A program made the translations under genes and the position numbers. Positions 6,232-7,982 of a stretch of 7,982 bases of DNA are shown here, one piece after another (the first letter of the stretch is position 1; the number at the start of each line of letters is the position of its first letter). This DNA is from Chitinophagaceae bacterium. Its GTDB lineage: Bacteria; Bacteroidota; Bacteroidia; Chitinophagales; Chitinophagaceae. The notes under the pieces were generated by a model. It searched no databases and was not told the DNA's origin. It was given only the letters and a program-made list of their open reading frames with translations. Where the stretch lies: positions 1-7,982 of the forward strand of contig JAICHT010000159.1 in NCBI GenBank assembly GCA_025924755.1. Reading direction: 5' to 3'.

Positions 6232-7551
6232 ATGAAAGTAATGAAATTCGGCGGTACCAGTGTAGGCTCGCCACAACGCATGCAGCAGGTAACAAAACTA
6301 ATTACCGCAGATACTGAAAAAAAGATAGTGGTATTAAGTGCGGTATCGGGCACTACCAATGCTTTAGTAGAAATCTCCTCTTTATTGGCAAAAGGCGACC
6401 GTATTGCCGCCAAGCAAAAAATTGATACGCTGGAAGCGCAATACCAGCAATTCATTAAAAGCCTGGTAATTACACCTACTGGAATTAACCTTGCAGAAAA
6501 CATCGTAAAAGAGCATTTCGAATTTCTGACTATTATTCTTCGTATTTCGTACAGCGAAGCTTTAAATAAAGATGTATTGGCCCAGGGCGAATTGTTGTCT
6601 ACCAAATTGTTCAGTGCCTATTTGATGGAGCAGGGTATTGCGCACAAATTACTTCCGGCGCTGGATTTTATGACTATTGATGCCAACGATGAGCCGCAGG
6701 TAGAAGCAATACGTACCCGCATTTTAAGCCTCTTAGGCCAATACCCCGATGCTACATTGTTTATCACACAAGGGTTCATTTGCCGCAATGCAAAAGGAGA
6801 AGTGGATAACTTAAAAAGAGGCGGAAGTGATTACAGCGCATCTTTAATTGCGGCCGCCGTACAGGCGTCTGTTTGTGAAATATGGACGGATATCAGTGGA
6901 ATGCATAATAATGATCCCCGCATTGTAAATAAAACCATTCCCATTGAGCAGTTAAGCTTTGATGAAGCTGCAGAACTTGCTTACTTTGGCGCTAAAATTT
7001 TACACCCCGCATCTATATGGCCGGCACAGCAATACAATACGCCGGTTAAATTATTGAATACCATGGAGCCGGAAGCCAAGGGAACATTAATTTCCGGACA
7101 AGCTACCTCCAGCGGTGTAAAAGCCATTGCTGCAAAAGACGGTATAACCGCTATTAATATTAAAAGCAGCCGCATGCTGCTTGCCTATGGATTTTTAAGG
7201 AAGGTGTTTGAAATTTTTGAAAAATACAAAACACCCATTGATATGATCACTACCTCGGAAGTAGCCGTATCAGTAACAATTGATAGTGATGCGTCTTTGC
7301 CTGCTATCATAAAAGAGTTAGAAGCGTTTAGTACAGTGGTAGTAGATTACAATCAAACCATTATATGCATAGTAGGCAACGAAATTGCCGCTACGCCTAA
7401 AAGCATTCAGCAGGTATTTGAAAGTTTAAACGAAGTAAATGTAAGAATGGTTTCCTATGGCGGCAGCGCTCACAATATTTCGATATTGGTAGCCGCCGAG
7501 TTAAAGAAGCAGGTATTGCAACAGTTAAATAGCGGCCTGTTTGGTTTGTAA
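6232..7551 (+). CDS. lysC: Aspartokinase, monofunctional
   Basis: This 439-residue cytoplasmic enzyme phosphorylates L-aspartate with ATP to 4-phospho-L-aspartate, the first step toward lysine, diaminopimelate, threonine and methionine. The amino-acid kinase domain (1 to about 290) starts with the diagnostic KFGGTSVG (5-12), followed by VVLSAVSGTTNAL (33-45), the substrate-site segment NLKRGGSDYSASL (193-205), WTDISGMHNNDPR (218-230) and AYFGAKILHP (250-259). Two ACT-type regulatory segments follow, at about 306-376 (with KTPIDMITTSEVAVSV) and 378-439 (with VRMVSYGGSAHNIS), suggesting allosteric feedback by an end-product amino acid; which one cannot be told from sequence. There is no fused homoserine dehydrogenase: the protein ends after the ACT region. 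The start at 6232 is supported by GGAG, by KFGG lying near the N-terminus as in the family, and by a promoter element inside the longer frame. The symbol lysC is used for the function; the isozyme assignment is not certain. Confidence 0.93.
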   Translation: MKVMKFGGTSVGSPQRMQQVTKLITADTEKKIVVLSAVSGTTNALVEISSLLAKGDRIAAKQKIDTLEAQYQQFIKSLVITPTGINLAENIVKEHFEFLTIILRISYSEALNKDVLAQGELLSTKLFSAYLMEQGIAHKLLPALDFMTIDANDEPQVEAIRTRILSLLGQYPDATLFITQGFICRNAKGEVDNLKRGGSDYSASLIAAAVQASVCEIWTDISGMHNNDPRIVNKTIPIEQLSFDEAAELAYFGAKILHPASIWPAQQYNTPVKLLNTMEPEAKGTLISGQATSSGVKAIAAKDGITAINIKSSRMLLAYGFLRKVFEIFEKYKTPIDMITTSEVAVSVTIDSDASLPAIIKELEAFSTVVVDYNQTIICIVGNEIAATPKSIQQVFESLNEVNVRMVSYGGSAHNISILVAAELKKQVLQQLNSGLFGL

Positions 7552-7624
7552 GTTTCGGGTGTGGAAGCAATAAATTTTTTGGCTAAAGAAGACTTTCCGG
7601 TTTAAACTTTTCGTTTACATTTTA

Positions 7625-7634
7625 ACGGCGCCGT
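7625..7634. repeat. Perfect 10-bp palindrome ACGGCGCCGT
   Basis: ACGGCGCCGT is self-complementary and, after one mismatch on each side, is flanked by further matching TT/AA pairs. It is a GC-rich island in AT-rich spacer DNA, and its last base is the first base of the candidate -7 element of the hydrolase gene. It could be a repressor or activator half-site pair, but no regulator is identified. Confidence 0.4.
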
Positions 7635-7641
7635 AAATTTT
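7634..7641 (+). promoter_or_regulatory. Candidate hydrolase -7 element
   Basis: TAAATTTT differs from TAnnTTTG only at the last base. Transcription would begin near 7647, about 20 bases before the ATG at 7669. No clear TTG lies 19-21 bases upstream, only T-rich sequence around 7607-7616, so the call is tentative. Confidence 0.28.
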
Positions 7642-7668
7642 ATACAATACACCGGCTAAAGTGTTCAA

Positions 7669-7982
7669 ATGAAAAAGATCATCTATTGCATAAGCGGTTT
7701 AGGAACCGATGAGAATATATTTTCAGGATTGCAAATTGATGGTTATCGCCTGCAATACCTTCCATGGCTTCGACCCCATCCGGATGAAAGTGTACAGGCG
7801 TATGCCGCCCGGATGGCAGCACCGATTACGGAAACCTTGCCAATAGTATTAGGAGTTTCTTTTGGCGGAATGATAGCTATTGAGATAGCTAAAAAAATTA
7901 CCCTGCGTAAAATTATTATACTGTCCGGAGTAAAATCGGATGCTGAATTACCACTATGGATGAAAGTTTCGGGCAAACTGCA
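7669..7982 (+). CDS. Alpha/beta-hydrolase, N-terminal part
   Basis: The first 104 codons are present and the frame is open to the window edge, so the protein is cut off. The start MKKIIYCISGLGTDENIF contains an initial beta strand followed by SGLGTD, the position of the oxyanion loop in alpha/beta-hydrolases. Residues 59-68 (IVLGVSFGGM) form the nucleophile elbow GxSxG with the presumed catalytic serine at 64. Next comes a helix (IAIEIAKK) and the strand KIIILSG, in the order expected of the fold. The acid and histidine of the triad lie beyond the window. No signal peptide is seen, so it is probably cytoplasmic. The ATG lacks a Shine-Dalgarno sequence. The gene follows aspartokinase on the same strand after 117 bases, but nothing ties it to amino-acid synthesis. 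Substrate is unknown. Confidence 0.82.
   Translation, partial: MKKIIYCISGLGTDENIFSGLQIDGYRLQYLPWLRPHPDESVQAYAARMAAPITETLPIVLGVSFGGMIAIEIAKKITLRKIIILSGVKSDAELPLWMKVSGKL

Larger units (their letters stand above)
7552..7668. other. Spacer between aspartokinase and hydrolase genes
   Basis: This 117-base spacer between two same-strand genes has no GC-rich hairpin followed by a T run, so read-through from aspartokinase is possible. It contains GTTTAAAC (7600-7607), the octamer GGCTAAAG twice (7581-7588 and 7654-7661), and the palindrome and promoter-like element listed separately. Confidence 0.4.

Noticed and set aside
6195..6605. 136-residue antisense open frame over aspartokinase
   Set aside because: It lies opposite a well-supported coding region and shows no domain; a shadow of the real gene.
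7743..7976. 77-residue antisense open frame at the right edge
   Set aside because: It is antisense to the hydrolase frame, which has the GVSFGG nucleophile elbow and the expected fold order.

Overview
The window looks like an ordinary chromosomal stretch from a member of the Bacteroidota, most likely near Chitinophagaceae (family-level placement is inference). Supporting signs are a Bacteroidota-style SSB with a DDLPF tail, two periplasmic-TPR sensor kinases with secreted N-termini ending near 'AQ'/'GQ', promoter elements resembling the Bacteroidota -33 TTG / -7 TAnnTTTG pattern, and a near absence of Shine-Dalgarno sequences. The only clear one, GGAG, precedes the aspartokinase gene. There are no RNA genes, insertion sequences, CRISPR arrays, phage genes or visible signs of recent transfer.

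Layout from left to right: 206 bases with no supportable gene; a LytS-type (His_kinase family) sensor kinase on the minus strand (207-2072); a 345-base divergent intergenic region with a small tandem repeat and a candidate promoter; ssb on the plus strand (2418-2840), closed by a clear intrinsic terminator; an Ldh_2-family malate/lactate-type dehydrogenase on the plus strand (2928-4028); converging on it, a second TPR sensor kinase of the HisKA type on the minus strand (4066-6060); a 171-base divergent promoter region; a monofunctional aspartokinase on the plus strand (6232-7551); and the first 104 codons of an alpha/beta-hydrolase (7669 to the window end).

The genes do not form one obvious pathway. 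Both kinases have the same overall plan (export signal, TPR sensor region, one membrane helix, cytoplasmic kinase core), but their catalytic cores come from different families. Neither has a response regulator gene beside it in this window, so their outputs cannot be read from context. Aspartokinase opens the lysine/threonine/methionine/diaminopimelate pathway, SSB serves DNA replication and repair, and the dehydrogenase is a general 2-oxoacid reductase type.

I found no convincing new multi-gene system. The points worth a second look are the two orphan kinases, the repeat-bearing ssb upstream region, the unusual gene neighbourhood of ssb, the back-to-back promoters between kinase and aspartokinase, a possible leaderless start for the dehydrogenase, and a palindrome touching the candidate hydrolase promoter.
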